Part shown: in pieces, positions 23,027 to 31,328 of the stretch | Position numbering within the stretch: the stretch's first letter is position 1 | Layout of the letters: each line of letters begins with the position of its first letter | Assembly (NCBI RefSeq): GCF_021568775.1 | Contig: NZ_JAKGSG010000008.1 | Location: 1-33,231, forward strand | DNA length: 33,231 nt | Direction of reading: 5' to 3' | Source: Antribacter soli | GTDB taxonomy: Bacteria; Actinomycetota; Actinomycetes; Actinomycetales; Cellulomonadaceae | The notes under the pieces: generated by a model | Told to the model about the DNA's origin: nothing | What the model saw: only the letters and a program-made list of their open reading frames with translations | Databases searched by the model: none | Translations under genes and position numbers: made by a program

Positions 23027-24150
23027 CCGGCGTAGGCCCGCTGCAGCCGCACCGGGACGAGCGGCCCGATGCCGGGTACGTCCTGCTCGGGCTGCGCGGT
23101 CAGCGCGTACCGGGAGCTGGTCGCGAGCTGGGTCGCCGTCGAGGTGTCCACCAGGACCGACGAGGGTTCGGCGAGCTCCGTCAGCCGGGACGCCAGGTTC
23201 ACGGACGGCCCGAACACGTCGCCGAACCGCGACAGCACCCGCCCCCACACGAACCCGACGCGGACCGGGATCTCGGCGTCCTCCGGCCCGGCGGTACCGA
23301 GCGCGCGAGCGGTGGACTCGGCCAGGCCGAGCGCGACCTCGGCGCCGGTGGTCACGTCGTCGGCGACGAACAGCACCGCGTCGCCGATCGTCTTGACGAC
23401 CCGCCCGCCCGCAGTGGTGATCACGTCGCGCGCACCGGCCTCGAACCGCTGCACGAACTCTGCGAGCTCCGCCGACCCGAGGCCCGCGGTGCGCTTCGTG
23501 AACGACACGATGTCCGCGAAGCCGACGGCTCGCGGCAGCGGGAGCTGGTGCGAGTCGGTGGGCTCGCCTGCGCGCGCACCCGCGAACTCGATGGCCATGC
23601 GCCCCGTGAGCGCGGCGAGCTGGCGCCTCCAGGCGTGCTCGAGCTGGCGGCCGAGCGTCTCCGCGAGCGGCGGCAGCTGGTCCAGAGCGAGCAGCCGCGC
23701 GCTGGCGTCGTCGAGCTCGTGGCGCCGTGCGAAGTGCTCCACCAGGGCCTCCACCTGCCACAGCGCCAGGCGCTCGGTGGTGTGCCCCATGGACCGCACG
23801 AACGTCATCTGCGCGCGATGGTCCATCTGCTCGGTCTCGAAGAGCTCGGCGATCTCGCGCAGCGCGATCTCGTCGGCGTCGGTGAACCAGCGCTCGGTGG
23901 GGTGCGTGACGGGCAGCCCCATCCACCGCCAGTACGACTCGATGAACTCCTGCGAGAGCCCGGTACGCTCGATCAGCTCCGACAGCGTGTACCGGCGCGC
24001 TCCGCCGAGGATCGCCTCGTCGAGGCGGGCCGCGGTGTCGACGCCCAGGGCGCCGTCGACCTCGGGCTCGTCGGGCGCGGGGTCGACGACGTCGGCCTTG
24101 CCCGCCTCCGGCGCGGCCTGATTCTGGGAGTTCTCGGTGTGACGCAGCAC
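23023..24150 (-). CDS. Class III adenylate cyclase, Rv1264-like
   Basis: A soluble cyclase making cAMP from ATP. Residues ~40-200 form an all-helical regulatory domain like the autoinhibitory pH-sensing part of mycobacterial Rv1264. Residues ~205-345 are the cyclase homology domain, with metal aspartates D213 (FADIVSF) and D257, adenine-selecting K253 (KTIGDAVLF) and D311 (GDVFG), and transition-state N318 and R322 (VNLASRL). All six canonical residues are present, so it should be an active homodimer specific for ATP. The GTG start at 24150 is supported by a TACGCT box 6 nt upstream. The stop codon is inside repeat R3. Confidence 0.94.
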   Translation of the reverse strand: MLRHTENSQNQAAPEAGKADVVDPAPDEPEVDGALGVDTAARLDEAILGGARRYTLSELIERTGLSQEFIESYWRWMGLPVTHPTERWFTDADEIALREIAELFETEQMDHRAQMTFVRSMGHTTERLALWQVEALVEHFARRHELDDASARLLALDQLPPLAETLGRQLEHAWRRQLAALTGRMAIEFAGARAGEPTDSHQLPLPRAVGFADIVSFTKRTAGLGSAELAEFVQRFEAGARDVITTAGGRVVKTIGDAVLFVADDVTTGAEVALGLAESTARALGTAGPEDAEIPVRVGFVWGRVLSRFGDVFGPSVNLASRLTELAEPSSVLVDTSTATQLATSSRYALTAQPEQDVPGIGPLVPVRLQRAYAG

Positions 24151-24156
24151 CCCTCA

Positions 24157-24162
24157 AGCGTA
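24157..24162 (-). promoter_or_regulatory. -10 box of the adenylate cyclase gene (leaderless)
   Basis: TACGCT on the minus strand, 6 nt before GTG 24150; no ribosome binding site. Confidence 0.65.
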
Positions 24163-24217
24163 TGGCGTCCCCCTGGGAGCCCGGTCAGAGCCGGCTGGGG
24201 GCCACTGGTGCGGCGGT

Positions 24218-25105
24218 TCACCGCAGGTGGTGGACGTCGCCCGCGGCCACGGAGTGCTCCTCGCCGTCGTCGGTGCGCACCACGAGCGCGCCCGTCGGGT
24301 CCAGCCGCACGGCCTCGCCCTCGAGAACCTGGGTGCCGTCGGCCAGCTCGGCCCGCACTCGCGCGCCGAGCGTCGCCGACACGGCTGCGTACTCCACGTC
24401 CAGCCCGGCCGCGGCCACGTCGCCACCGGTGGCCTCCCATCGCCCGACGGCGGAGCTCACCTCGGTGAGCAGCCGCACCAGCAGAGCGGTCCGGTCCAGC
24501 TCGTGCACCCCCGCGAGCGCCAGGGACGTCGCGGTGGGGACGGGCAGCTCGTCGGCGGCCTGCGACACGTTGAGGCCGATGCCGAGGACGACGGCCGGCC
24601 GCCCGCCGGGGCCGGACGGGACCACCTCGGCCAGGATCCCGGCGACCTTGCGCCGCCCGGGCCCGTACGGGTTGGGGTCCGCCGTCCCGAGCGGGTCGGC
24701 GTCGGCTCCCGCGACCCGGACGACCACGTCGTTGGGCCACTTGACCTGGGAGGTGCGGCGGACGTCGTCGGGCAGCGAGCGGACCACGGCGGGGCCGGCG
24801 ATCAGCGGAAGCCAGCCGAGCGACGCCGCCGGGACGGCGGGCCGCAGGAGGACCGACACGGTGAGCGCCGCCCGGGACGGTGTCTCCCACGTGCGGCCCG
24901 CGCGTCCACGGCCGGCCGTCTGGTGCTCCGCGACGAGAGCGGCGGGCGCCGGCCACGCCGTGGGGTCGAGGCGGACGGCGGCGACGAGGTCGGCGTTGGT
25001 GGAGGGCGAGGTGTCGACCACCTCGATCCGTCCGAACGCGCCACCGGGCCCGGCGAGCGGGGCGAGGCGGGCGAGGTCGAGCGGGGGACGGTCGAGGCTC
25101 AGCAT
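24218..25105 (-). CDS. birA: Biotin--[acetyl-CoA-carboxylase] ligase
   Basis: BirA makes biotinyl-AMP and attaches biotin to the carrier subunit of acyl-CoA carboxylases. Catalytic motifs are clear: GRGRAGRTW (biotinyl-AMP loop), [19 protein letters not shown] and GIGLNV, followed by the small C-terminal beta domain. There is no N-terminal helix-turn-helix, so this is a monofunctional ligase that cannot itself act as a repressor. The start is uncertain: ATG 25105 (295 residues, GGGG 7 nt upstream) is chosen; ATG 25117 or 25120 would add 4-5 residues. It is divergent from accD, whose complex it serves. Confidence 0.92.
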   Translation of the reverse strand: MLSLDRPPLDLARLAPLAGPGGAFGRIEVVDTSPSTNADLVAAVRLDPTAWPAPAALVAEHQTAGRGRAGRTWETPSRAALTVSVLLRPAVPAASLGWLPLIAGPAVVRSLPDDVRRTSQVKWPNDVVVRVAGADADPLGTADPNPYGPGRRKVAGILAEVVPSGPGGRPAVVLGIGLNVSQAADELPVPTATSLALAGVHELDRTALLVRLLTEVSSAVGRWEATGGDVAAAGLDVEYAAVSATLGARVRAELADGTQVLEGEAVRLDPTGALVVRTDDGEEHSVAAGDVHHLR

Positions 25106-25194
25106 CACGAACCCCATCATCCTCGCGTTCGCCGGACCGCGCTTGGAGGGTTCCCACAACCACACCCGCGAACCCGCTGGCGGCTCTCCCATCG

Positions 25195-25215
25195 AGTTGG
25201 CAGCATGCGCCAACT
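25195..25215. promoter_or_regulatory. Palindromic operator between birA and accD
   Basis: AGTTGGC (25195-25201), 7-nt spacer AGCATGC, GCCAACT (25209-25215): perfect 7-bp arms. The right arm ends on the first T of the accD -10 box, so a bound protein would block accD transcription. The regulator is not in the window. Confidence 0.6.
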
Positions 25216-25220
25216 AGGCT
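25215..25220 (+). promoter_or_regulatory. -10 box of accD (leaderless)
   Basis: TAGGCT, 7 nt before GTG 25228; no ribosome binding site. Confidence 0.7.
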
Positions 25221-25227
25221 CGGCTCC

Positions 25228-26823
25228 GTGAACGACGCCACCACCACGCTCGCCGGGACGCAGGCCAAGCTCGACGACCTGGACCGCCGCCGGGCAGAGG
25301 CCATCGACGCCCCCGAGGAGGTCGCGCGCGAGAAGCAGCACAAGCGCGGCAAGAAGACGGCCCGAGAGCGCATCGACGCGCTGCTCGACGAGGGCAGCTT
25401 CGTGGAGCTGGACGCGCTGGCAAGGCACCGCAGCCGGAACTTCGGGCTCGAGAAGAAGCGGATCGCGGGCGACGGCGTGGTGACCGGCTACGGCACGATC
25501 GACGGCCGTCAGGTGTGCGTCTACAGCCAGGACTTCACGGTGTTCGGCGGCAGCCTCGGCGAGGTGCACGGCCAGAAGATCACCAAGGTCCAGGACCTGG
25601 CGCTGCGCACGGGCGTGCCGATCATCGGCATCAGCGACGGCGGCGGCGCACGCATCCAGGAGGGCGTCGCGGCACTGACGCAGTTCGCGGAGATGTTCCG
25701 CCGCAACGTGGCGGCGTCGGGCGTGATCCCGCAGATCTCGCTGATCCTGGGGCCGTCGGCGGGCGGCGCGGTGTACTCCCCCGCGCTGACGGACTTCATC
25801 GTGATGGCCGACGGCACGTCCAACATGTTCATCACCGGCCCGGACGTGATCCGGGCGGTGACGGGCGAGGACGTCGGCTTCGAGGAGCTCGGCGGCGCCC
25901 GCACCCACAACGTGAAGAGCGGCGTGGCGCACTACATGGGCCACGACGAGGACGACGCCATCGATTACGTGCGCCACCTCGTCTCCTACCTGCCGCAGAA
26001 CAACCTGAGCGACGCGCCCGCGTTCCCGCCGGACGACGTCGTCCTGGAGGTCACCGACGAGGACGAGGCGCTCGACACGCTCGTCCCCGACAGCGACTCT
26101 CAGCCGTACGACATGCGCGCCGTCGTGGAGGCCGTGGTCGACCCGGAGTCGTTCCTCGAGGTCCAGCCGCTGTACGCCCAGAACGTGCTGATCGGGTTCG
26201 GGCACGTGGAGGGCCAGGCGGTCGGCATCGTGGCGAACCAGCCGCAGGCGATGGCGGGCACGCTCGACATCGACGCCGCCGAGAAGGCGGCGCGGTTCGT
26301 GCGAACGTGCGATGCGTTCAACGTGCCCGTCCTGACGTTCGTGGACGTGCCGGGCTTCCTGCCGGGCGTGGGTCAGGAGCACCAGGGCATCATCCGGCGC
26401 GGCGCCAAGCTGATCTACGCGTACGCGGAGGCGACGGTCCCCCTGGTCACGGTCATCACGCGCAAGGCGTACGGCGGCGCGTACATCGTCATGGGGTCGA
26501 AGCAGCTCGGCGCGGACGTCAACCTCGCGTGGCCGACGGCGCAGATCGCCGTGATGGGTGCCGGCGGCGCGGTGAACATCCTGCAGCGCGGCGCGCTGGC
26601 CGCCGTCGCCGAGGCGGGCGGTGACGTCGACGCCGAGCGCAAGCGGCTCACAGAGGAGTACGAGGAGGCGATCGTCAACCCGTGGGACGCGGCCGAGCGC
26701 GGCTACGTCGACGCGGTGATCCGCCCGTCCGAGACGCGCGTGCAGGTGGTGCGTGCCCTGCGGGCGCTGCGCACCAAGCGCGCGACGCTGCCGCCCAAGA
26801 AGCACGGCAACGTGCCGCTCTGA
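25228..26823 (+). CDS. accD: Acyl-CoA carboxylase beta subunit (carboxyltransferase, AccD/PccB)
   Basis: The subunit that moves the carboxyl group from carboxybiotin to acetyl-, propionyl- or longer acyl-CoA, supplying malonyl- or methylmalonyl-CoA for lipids. The 531 residues hold both crotonase-like halves. The N-terminal oxyanion motif is [16 protein letters not shown] with [13 protein letters not shown]; the C-terminal half has [22 protein letters not shown] and [19 protein letters not shown]. The residue known in Streptomyces PccB to set chain-length preference (Asp422 in GGAYDVM) is Ile here (I420), as in the acetyl-CoA-accepting type. GTG 25228 is supported by a -10 box 7 nt upstream. 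The biotin carboxylase/carrier alpha subunit is not in the window. Confidence 0.95.
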   Translation: MNDATTTLAGTQAKLDDLDRRRAEAIDAPEEVAREKQHKRGKKTARERIDALLDEGSFVELDALARHRSRNFGLEKKRIAGDGVVTGYGTIDGRQVCVYSQDFTVFGGSLGEVHGQKITKVQDLALRTGVPIIGISDGGGARIQEGVAALTQFAEMFRRNVAASGVIPQISLILGPSAGGAVYSPALTDFIVMADGTSNMFITGPDVIRAVTGEDVGFEELGGARTHNVKSGVAHYMGHDEDDAIDYVRHLVSYLPQNNLSDAPAFPPDDVVLEVTDEDEALDTLVPDSDSQPYDMRAVVEAVVDPESFLEVQPLYAQNVLIGFGHVEGQAVGIVANQPQAMAGTLDIDAAEKAARFVRTCDAFNVPVLTFVDVPGFLPGVGQEHQGIIRRGAKLIYAYAEATVPLVTVITRKAYGGAYIVMGSKQLGADVNLAWPTAQIAVMGAGGAVNILQRGALAAVAEAGGDVDAERKRLTEEYEEAIVNPWDAAERGYVDAVIRPSETRVQVVRALRALRTKRATLPPKKHGNVPL

Positions 26824-26889
26824 TCGTCGGTCGCTCGCACCGTCCGGGGCGCGCGACAATGGACCACCACCCCGAGCCCGGAGGAACGC

Positions 26890-27444
26890 ATGAGTCATGA
26901 GGACGCCACCCACGGCCCCGCCCCCCTGGGCGCCGTGGATCCCGAGCCGATGCACCGCGCCGTCGACGCCCTGGCGGCCGCACTGCACGAGTACGTCAAG
27001 TCGGCCGTGGGCGTCCGGGCGGAGTTCGGAGCGTCGGAGGCCGACGAGGATCCGCGGATCCTGGCTCTGGAGGACAGGATCGGGCACCTCAACGCCGGCC
27101 TCTTCGACTCGCTGCACGACGTGCTGGGGATGCACCCGGACCTGACGTCGTCCGTGTGGGAGCCCGACGAGGACGACGAGGCGGAGCTCGAGACGCACGA
27201 GCACCCGGCCGGCGCGGAGCCCTTCTACCTGGGCTTCCTCGTCACGGCGAAGGGCGGCGACGCGACCATCGGCGGCGTGATCGATCTCCTGGACTCGGCG
27301 GGCGAAGGCGTTGCGGCGCAGCTCGGCGACGGCGGCTACGAGGTGGTCGAGTGGGCGGCCTCGCGCGGCGAGGCGGCGTCGTTCGACGGCTTCGAGGACG
27401 ACGACGAGGACGGCCACCACGAGCACGGGGGCGGCGGGCGATGA
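26890..27444 (+). CDS. Conserved hypothetical protein between accD and accE
   Basis: A 184-residue acidic soluble protein of unknown function. It has helical N-terminal two thirds, a compact middle (EPFYLGFLVTAKGGDATIGGVIDLLDSAG), and an Asp/Glu/His/Gly-rich tail (DGFEDDDEDGHHEHGGGGR). No signal peptide, membrane segment or known motif is visible. It has a ribosome binding site, GGAGGAACGC before ATG 26890. Its TGA overlaps accE's ATG (ATGA), so the two are translationally coupled and it is probably transcribed with accD. A link to acyl-CoA carboxylase is inferred from position only. Confidence 0.85.
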   Translation: MSHEDATHGPAPLGAVDPEPMHRAVDALAAALHEYVKSAVGVRAEFGASEADEDPRILALEDRIGHLNAGLFDSLHDVLGMHPDLTSSVWEPDEDDEAELETHEHPAGAEPFYLGFLVTAKGGDATIGGVIDLLDSAGEGVAAQLGDGGYEVVEWAASRGEAASFDGFEDDDEDGHHEHGGGGR

Positions 27445-27680
27445 GCTCCGAGGTACGCGTGGTCCGTGGCGAGCCCGACGACGTCGAGGTCGCCGCGCTG
27501 GTGGCGGGCCTCGCGGCGGTCGCGTCCGCCGTCGTCCCGGACGACGCGGCGCCCGTCCACGAGTGGACGAACCGGTCCCGCAGCCTGCGCGGCAACGGCG
27601 CGGGAGCGACGGCGAAGAACTTCGGCGGGCGCTCCGGCCGGCACAACGCGGACGCGTGGCGCTGGAGCCTACGGTCGTGA
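27441..27680 (+). CDS. accE: Acyl-CoA carboxylase epsilon subunit
   Basis: A 79-residue small subunit found only in actinobacterial acyl-CoA carboxylases, where it strengthens the alpha-beta association. The start VRVVRGEPDDVEVAALVAGLAAV and the tryptophan-containing end DAWRWSLRS are typical of the family. A basic middle part links them. ATG 27441 overlaps the upstream stop. It is the last gene of the accD group; R1 repeats follow directly. Confidence 0.88.
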   Translation: MSSEVRVVRGEPDDVEVAALVAGLAAVASAVVPDDAAPVHEWTNRSRSLRGNGAGATAKNFGGRSGRHNADAWRWSLRS

Positions 27681-27691
27681 GCCCGGGCCCC

Positions 27692-27805
27692 TCTGGCTCC
27701 CGCCCGCCTCGGCCCGCCGGGACCCTCGCGGGAGGCGCGCGTCAGCGTGATTCTGGCTCCCGCCCGCCTCGGCCCGCCGGGACCCTCGCGGGAGGCGCGC
27801 GTCAG
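27692..27805. repeat. R1 element, tandem pair
   Basis: Two identical 54-bp units (27692-27745, 27752-27805), separated by CGTGAT, begin TCTGGCTCCCGCC and end GGGAGGCGCGCGTCAG. CTCCCGC and GCGGGAG inside each unit can pair. The second ends directly before the GTG start of the glycosyltransferase, so the mRNA leader of that gene, if any, is repeat sequence. Confidence 0.9.
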
Positions 27806-28783
27806 GTGGGGGCGCTCGTCGAGTCGCCGTTCCAGCTCCTGTGTACCGTCGAGGCGCACGCCGCCGGGCTGGGCGGCACGCCGACGCGGGTGCACGTGAG
27901 GTCGGACGTGCACGCGCTGGACCGGGTCGGCGCCGCCATCGCGGAAGCGGCCCTCCCCGAGGGGATCACCCTCGACGTGCGGGGCAGCTGGGCGGCGCTG
28001 ACGTCGTTCGAGCCCGGCCGGATCGTCGGCGAGGCGTTCTCGGGCCTGTTCCAGGTCGCGCTCCTGTCGCGCCCCGTCCGCTCGATCGTGCTGGTCGACG
28101 ACGGCCTCGCCGCCCTCGACCTGGCCCGCATCCTCGCCTCGCCCCGCGCAGCCCTGATCCGGCCCGGCGCCCAGCTCAGTCCCGGCCGGCGGCTCCTTGG
28201 CCGCCTCGCCGCGGCCCGGCTGCGGGGTCTGGCCCGCCGCGGCCGGCTCACCGTCTTCACCGCCCTTCCGCTGGGGGCATCGGTGTCCGCGCGCCTCGCC
28301 GAGGTCGGGGTCCGGGTGGTCCGCAACGAGTTCGCCTGGCTGTCGACGCAGGCCATGGACGAGACCCCGGCGGAGCCGACCGTCGTGCTGGGCTCCGGCC
28401 TCGTGGGCGACGGCCTGATCGAGCCCGACCCGTATCTCGGCTGGGTCCTGTCGCTCGCCGCCCACGGGCCGCTGCTGTACGTGCCGCACCGCCGCGAGGA
28501 GGACTCCGTGATGCGGGTGCTCGCCCGCACCCCGGGCGTGACGATGGCCGACCCGGGCGACGCGCTCGAGCTGCGCCTGTCCGGCATGAAGGCGGGGCAG
28601 CGGGTGCTCACCCTGCCGTCGACCATGGGGGTGCTGCTCACGACGGTGCTCGGACGGCGCGACGTCCCGGTCGAGACGGTGCCCATCCCTGACTCGTGGT
28701 GGACCCCGGAGGCCGGCGAGGGGCAGCGCGCCTTCGCGGCCCGCCTGGTCCCGCTGGCGGAAGCGGCACGCAGCCGCGCCTGA
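27806..28783 (+). CDS. GT52 / polysialyltransferase-like glycosyltransferase
   Basis: A 325-residue protein opening GALVESPFQLLCTVEA, close to the (C/E)xPFQLL motif at the first strand of family 52 and polysialyltransferase GT-B enzymes. Later segments also fit: VLGSGLVGDGLIEPDPYLGWV, PLLYVPHRREEDSVMRVL (the YxPHxRE element) and LPSTMGVLL (nucleotide-sugar site Ser-Thr). It would transfer a CMP- or other nucleotide-activated sugar to a surface glycan. No sialic-acid synthesis genes are in the window, so the donor is open. GTG 27806 is the only start that keeps the motif at the N-terminus. It directly abuts repeat R1. Confidence 0.65.
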   Translation: MGALVESPFQLLCTVEAHAAGLGGTPTRVHVRSDVHALDRVGAAIAEAALPEGITLDVRGSWAALTSFEPGRIVGEAFSGLFQVALLSRPVRSIVLVDDGLAALDLARILASPRAALIRPGAQLSPGRRLLGRLAAARLRGLARRGRLTVFTALPLGASVSARLAEVGVRVVRNEFAWLSTQAMDETPAEPTVVLGSGLVGDGLIEPDPYLGWVLSLAAHGPLLYVPHRREEDSVMRVLARTPGVTMADPGDALELRLSGMKAGQRVLTLPSTMGVLLTTVLGRRDVPVETVPIPDSWWTPEAGEGQRAFAARLVPLAEAARSRA

Positions 28784-28794
28784 CCGGGGGCGTG

Positions 28795-29094
28795 TCAGCG
28801 CGTCCGGCGGTCGTCCCGGACGCCGAGCCGCCGCGCGCGGGCGAAGGTCGAGAACTGCTGGCGAAGGCCTCCGATCATCATCGCCTCGGCGAGGGTGACC
28901 CCGACGACGAGTGCCCAGAGGGGTGACGGGCGCGCAATGCCGACCGTGTCGAACGGGCCGTCGGCCGCGGCGATCGCCAGGACGACGATGACAGCGAAGC
29001 CGGCCATCCCCGCAAGCAGGATCGGCACGAAGACGATGCTCCACCGCAGCTCGGTACGGGTCGGCGGTGTGTCCTGCTCGGACGGTGCTGCCAC
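28795..29094 (-). CDS. Small two-helix membrane protein of unknown function
   Basis: 99 residues: a polar start (APSEQDTPPTRTELRW), helix 1 (SIVFVPILLAGMAGFAVIVVLAIAA), a short loop, helix 2 (LWALVVGVTLAEAMMIGGL) and a basic cytoplasmic tail (RARRLGVRDDRRTR). The GTG at 29094 has GGGGAGG 7 nt upstream, a good ribosome binding site, so longer upstream readings are ignored. It converges on the glycosyltransferase with a 12-bp gap. I do not recognise a family. Confidence 0.7.
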   Translation of the reverse strand: MAAPSEQDTPPTRTELRWSIVFVPILLAGMAGFAVIVVLAIAAADGPFDTVGIARPSPLWALVVGVTLAEAMMIGGLRQQFSTFARARRLGVRDDRRTR

Positions 29095-29241
29095 GGCTGC
29101 CCTCCCCTGATGGACGAGCGCTCGCTCGCCGCAGGACACCTTACGAGACGGGCGCAGCCCACCGGCGACGGCACCGCCGTCGGCCCTCGGCGACGTGCGG
29201 ACCTGCCGGAAAAGCCTCGGCCGCCACGCGGGCTTCCGAAG

Positions 29242-29247
29242 TAGGCT
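29242..29247 (+). promoter_or_regulatory. -10 box of the DUF885 gene (leaderless)
   Basis: TAGGCT, 7 nt before GTG 29255; no ribosome binding site. Confidence 0.7.
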
Positions 29248-29254
29248 CGGCCGG

Positions 29255-30958
29255 GTGACCACACCCACCACCCGCACCCCTACAGCGGTCGACGCCGTCG
29301 CGGACTCGTACGTGACCCGGATCGCCGAGATCAACCCGCTGGCCGCGACCGCCATGGGCCTGTCCGGCTACGACCACCTCATGACCGACCTGTCCCCCGC
29401 GGGCCACGAAGCGTCGGCCGAGGCGGGCCGGGCCGTGCTGCGCGAGCTCGACAGGCTGGAGCCCGCGGACGACGTCGACCGCGTGACGCTGGCCGCGATG
29501 CGCGAGCGCATCGGCCTGGAGCTCGAGCTGCACGAGGCGGGCGAGCCGCTGGCGACGCTCAACAACATCGCCTCCCCCGTGCAGGAGCTGCGCGACATCT
29601 TCGACGTCATGCCGACCGGAACCGTCGAGGCGTGGGAGAACATCGCCGCGCGCCTGAACGCGCTGCCCGGCGCCGTCGAGGGCTACATCACGTCGCTGCG
29701 CACCGCCGCGGAGCGGGGCAACGTCGCCGCGATCCGCCAGGTGCGCGAGACGGTGACGCAGGCGCGCGAGCTCGCGGGCGCGGAATCGTTCTTCACGACG
29801 TTCGTGAACGGCCCCGAGGCGGGCGCCGTCCTCGACGACTCCGCCGCCTGCAGCCTCGTGCGCAAGGAGCTCGAGCACGGTGCCACCGCGGCCCGCGAGG
29901 CCTACGACACCCTCGCCGGCTTCCTGGAGTCCGAGCTCGCCCCGCAGGCGCCGGAGCAGGACGCGGTGGGCCGTGACCGCTACGCACTGTTCTCCCGCGT
30001 CTTCCTCGGCGCGGAGGTCGATCTCGACGAGACCTACCAGTGGGGTCTGGAGGAGCTGGCGCGCGTCGTCGCCGAGCAGGAGGCTGTCGCCCGGCAGATC
30101 GCGGGCCCCGGCGCGACGGTGGAGGACGCCGTGCGGGTGCTCGACACCGACCCGACCCGCAAGCTGCTCGGCACGGACGCCCTCAAGGCATGGATGCAGG
30201 AGACGTCGGACGCGGCGATCGTCGCGCTGAACGGCACGCACTTCGACATCCCCGACCCCGTGCTGACCCTCGAGTGCATGATCGCGCCCACGCAGACCGG
30301 CGGCATCTACTACACCCCGCCGAGCGACGACTGGTCGCGCCCCGGGCGCATGTGGTGGTCCGTGCCGCCGGAGGTCACGGAGTTCAACACCTGGCGCGAG
30401 AAGACCACCGTCTTCCACGAGGGCGTGCCGGGCCACCACCTGCAGTGCGGCCAGGCGGTCTTCGCCCGCGACACCCTGAACACGTGGCGCCGTCTCGCCT
30501 GCTGGGTCTCCGGGCACGGCGAGGGCTGGGCGCTCTACGCGGAGCGCCTCATGGCCGACCTCGGCTACATGGACGACCCGGGCGACCGCCTCGGCATGCT
30601 CGACGCCCAGCGGATGCGCGCCGCGCGCGTCGTGTTCGACATCGGCGTCCACCTCGGCCTGCCGGCCCCCGAGCAGTGGGGCGGCGGCACGTGGGACGCC
30701 GAGAAGGCGTGGCCGTTCCTCAAGGCCAACGTCAACATGGCCGAAGCCTTCGTCCGGTTCGAGTACAACCGCTACCTCGGCTGGCCGGGGCAGGCGCCGT
30801 CGTACAAGGTGGGCCAGCGCCTGTGGGAGCAGACCCGCGACGAGGCCAAGGCCGCGGCCGCCGCGCGGGGCGCGGAGTTCGACGCCAAGGTCTTCCACGC
30901 CCGCGCTCTCAACCTCGGGTCTGTGGGCCTGGACGTCCTGCGCGAGGCGCTGGCGTAG
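29255..30958 (+). CDS. DUF885 family zinc metallopeptidase
   Basis: A 567-residue, mostly helical cytosolic protein. It carries the DUF885 zinc motif HEGVPGHHLQ (H388, E389, with H394 next), followed by GHGEGWALYAERLM, whose Glu is the likely third ligand. The family belongs to gluzincin-like peptidases and its natural substrates are unknown. No signal peptide is visible. The start is placed at GTG 29255 by the TAGGCT box 7 nt upstream; in-frame codons before that have no support. The C-terminus (GLDVLREALA) is complete, and tandem repeats and hairpin R2 follow. Confidence 0.93.
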   Translation: MTTPTTRTPTAVDAVADSYVTRIAEINPLAATAMGLSGYDHLMTDLSPAGHEASAEAGRAVLRELDRLEPADDVDRVTLAAMRERIGLELELHEAGEPLATLNNIASPVQELRDIFDVMPTGTVEAWENIAARLNALPGAVEGYITSLRTAAERGNVAAIRQVRETVTQARELAGAESFFTTFVNGPEAGAVLDDSAACSLVRKELEHGATAAREAYDTLAGFLESELAPQAPEQDAVGRDRYALFSRVFLGAEVDLDETYQWGLEELARVVAEQEAVARQIAGPGATVEDAVRVLDTDPTRKLLGTDALKAWMQETSDAAIVALNGTHFDIPDPVLTLECMIAPTQTGGIYYTPPSDDWSRPGRMWWSVPPEVTEFNTWREKTTVFHEGVPGHHLQCGQAVFARDTLNTWRRLACWVSGHGEGWALYAERLMADLGYMDDPGDRLGMLDAQRMRAARVVFDIGVHLGLPAPEQWGGGTWDAEKAWPFLKANVNMAEAFVRFEYNRYLGWPGQAPSYKVGQRLWEQTRDEAKAAAAARGAEFDAKVFHARALNLGSVGLDVLREALA

Positions 30959-30980
30959 CTCCGGGCCTGGCCGGCCTCGC

Positions 30981-31030
30981 GTTCCGCCTCGGTCCGCCTC
31001 GGTCCGCCTCGGTCCGCCTCGGTCCGCCTC
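30981..31030. repeat. 10-bp tandem repeat, five units
   Basis: GGTCCGCCTC is repeated at 30991, 31001, 31011 and 31021, preceded by a one-mismatch unit GTTCCGCCTC at 30981. The last unit merges into the left arm of hairpin R2 copy B, so the array looks like slippage of the arm's own first ten bases. Confidence 0.9.
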
Positions 31031-31095
31031 GAGAAGGCGATCAGGTATGGCCTCGATCCATGTGGCGATACCTGATCGCCTTCTCGAACTGGACC
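31021..31095. repeat. R2 hairpin element, copy B
   Basis: Arms 31021-31052 and 31064-31095 (32 nt, four mismatches) contain TCGAGAAGGCGATCAGGTAT and its complement; the spacer is 11 nt. It lies 62 bp after the DUF885 stop. The rest of the 370-bp gap 30959-31328 holds the 10-bp array, the dyad element at 31103-31211 and no gene that I can support. Confidence 0.9.
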
Positions 31096-31102
31096 ACCGC
31101 AG

Positions 31103-31211
31103 TGCCTGACGGCCCTCTGGTCGGTGGAGACCAGCGCTCGCAAGCCCCGCTCTGGCCTCCCCTCCGCGACTGGGCGCCTCCCGCAGGACGCGACCAGTCC
31201 GTCGTCAGGCA
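31103..31211. repeat. Possible 109-bp element with terminal inverted repeats
   Basis: TGCCTGACG-N5-CTGGTCG (31103-31123) is matched inversely by CGACCAG-N5-CGTCAGGCA (31191-31211): 16 of 21 positions in fixed spacing. The interior has no reading frame. This is the size and shape of a miniature inverted-repeat element, but only one copy is in the window. Confidence 0.45.
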
Positions 31212-31328
31212 TCTGGGCACGGCGACACCTGGATCCGAGGCCGACCACATGGGGCCGAAGAGGCCGGTTGCCCACATGAGCCGCCAGCCACGCCACGCCC
31301 GGCCTGCGGGCTCTGCTCCGATCGGTGC

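Noticed and set aside
22981-23035. Short peptide frame (PRTSAPTLRCTSGS) repeated at 22981 and at the right end
   Set aside because: It is one reading of the R3 repeat. There is no ribosome binding site, and the same DNA overlaps gene stop codons, so a peptide function is not supported.
26834-26889. Separate promoter before the accD-accE intergenic gene
   Set aside because: A GACAAT hexamer occurs, but the good ribosome binding site and the short gap fit read-through from accD; too weak to annotate.
25117-27426. Minus-strand open frame of 769 codons across accD
   Set aside because: Antisense shadow of accD and the next gene; no motif or start signal.
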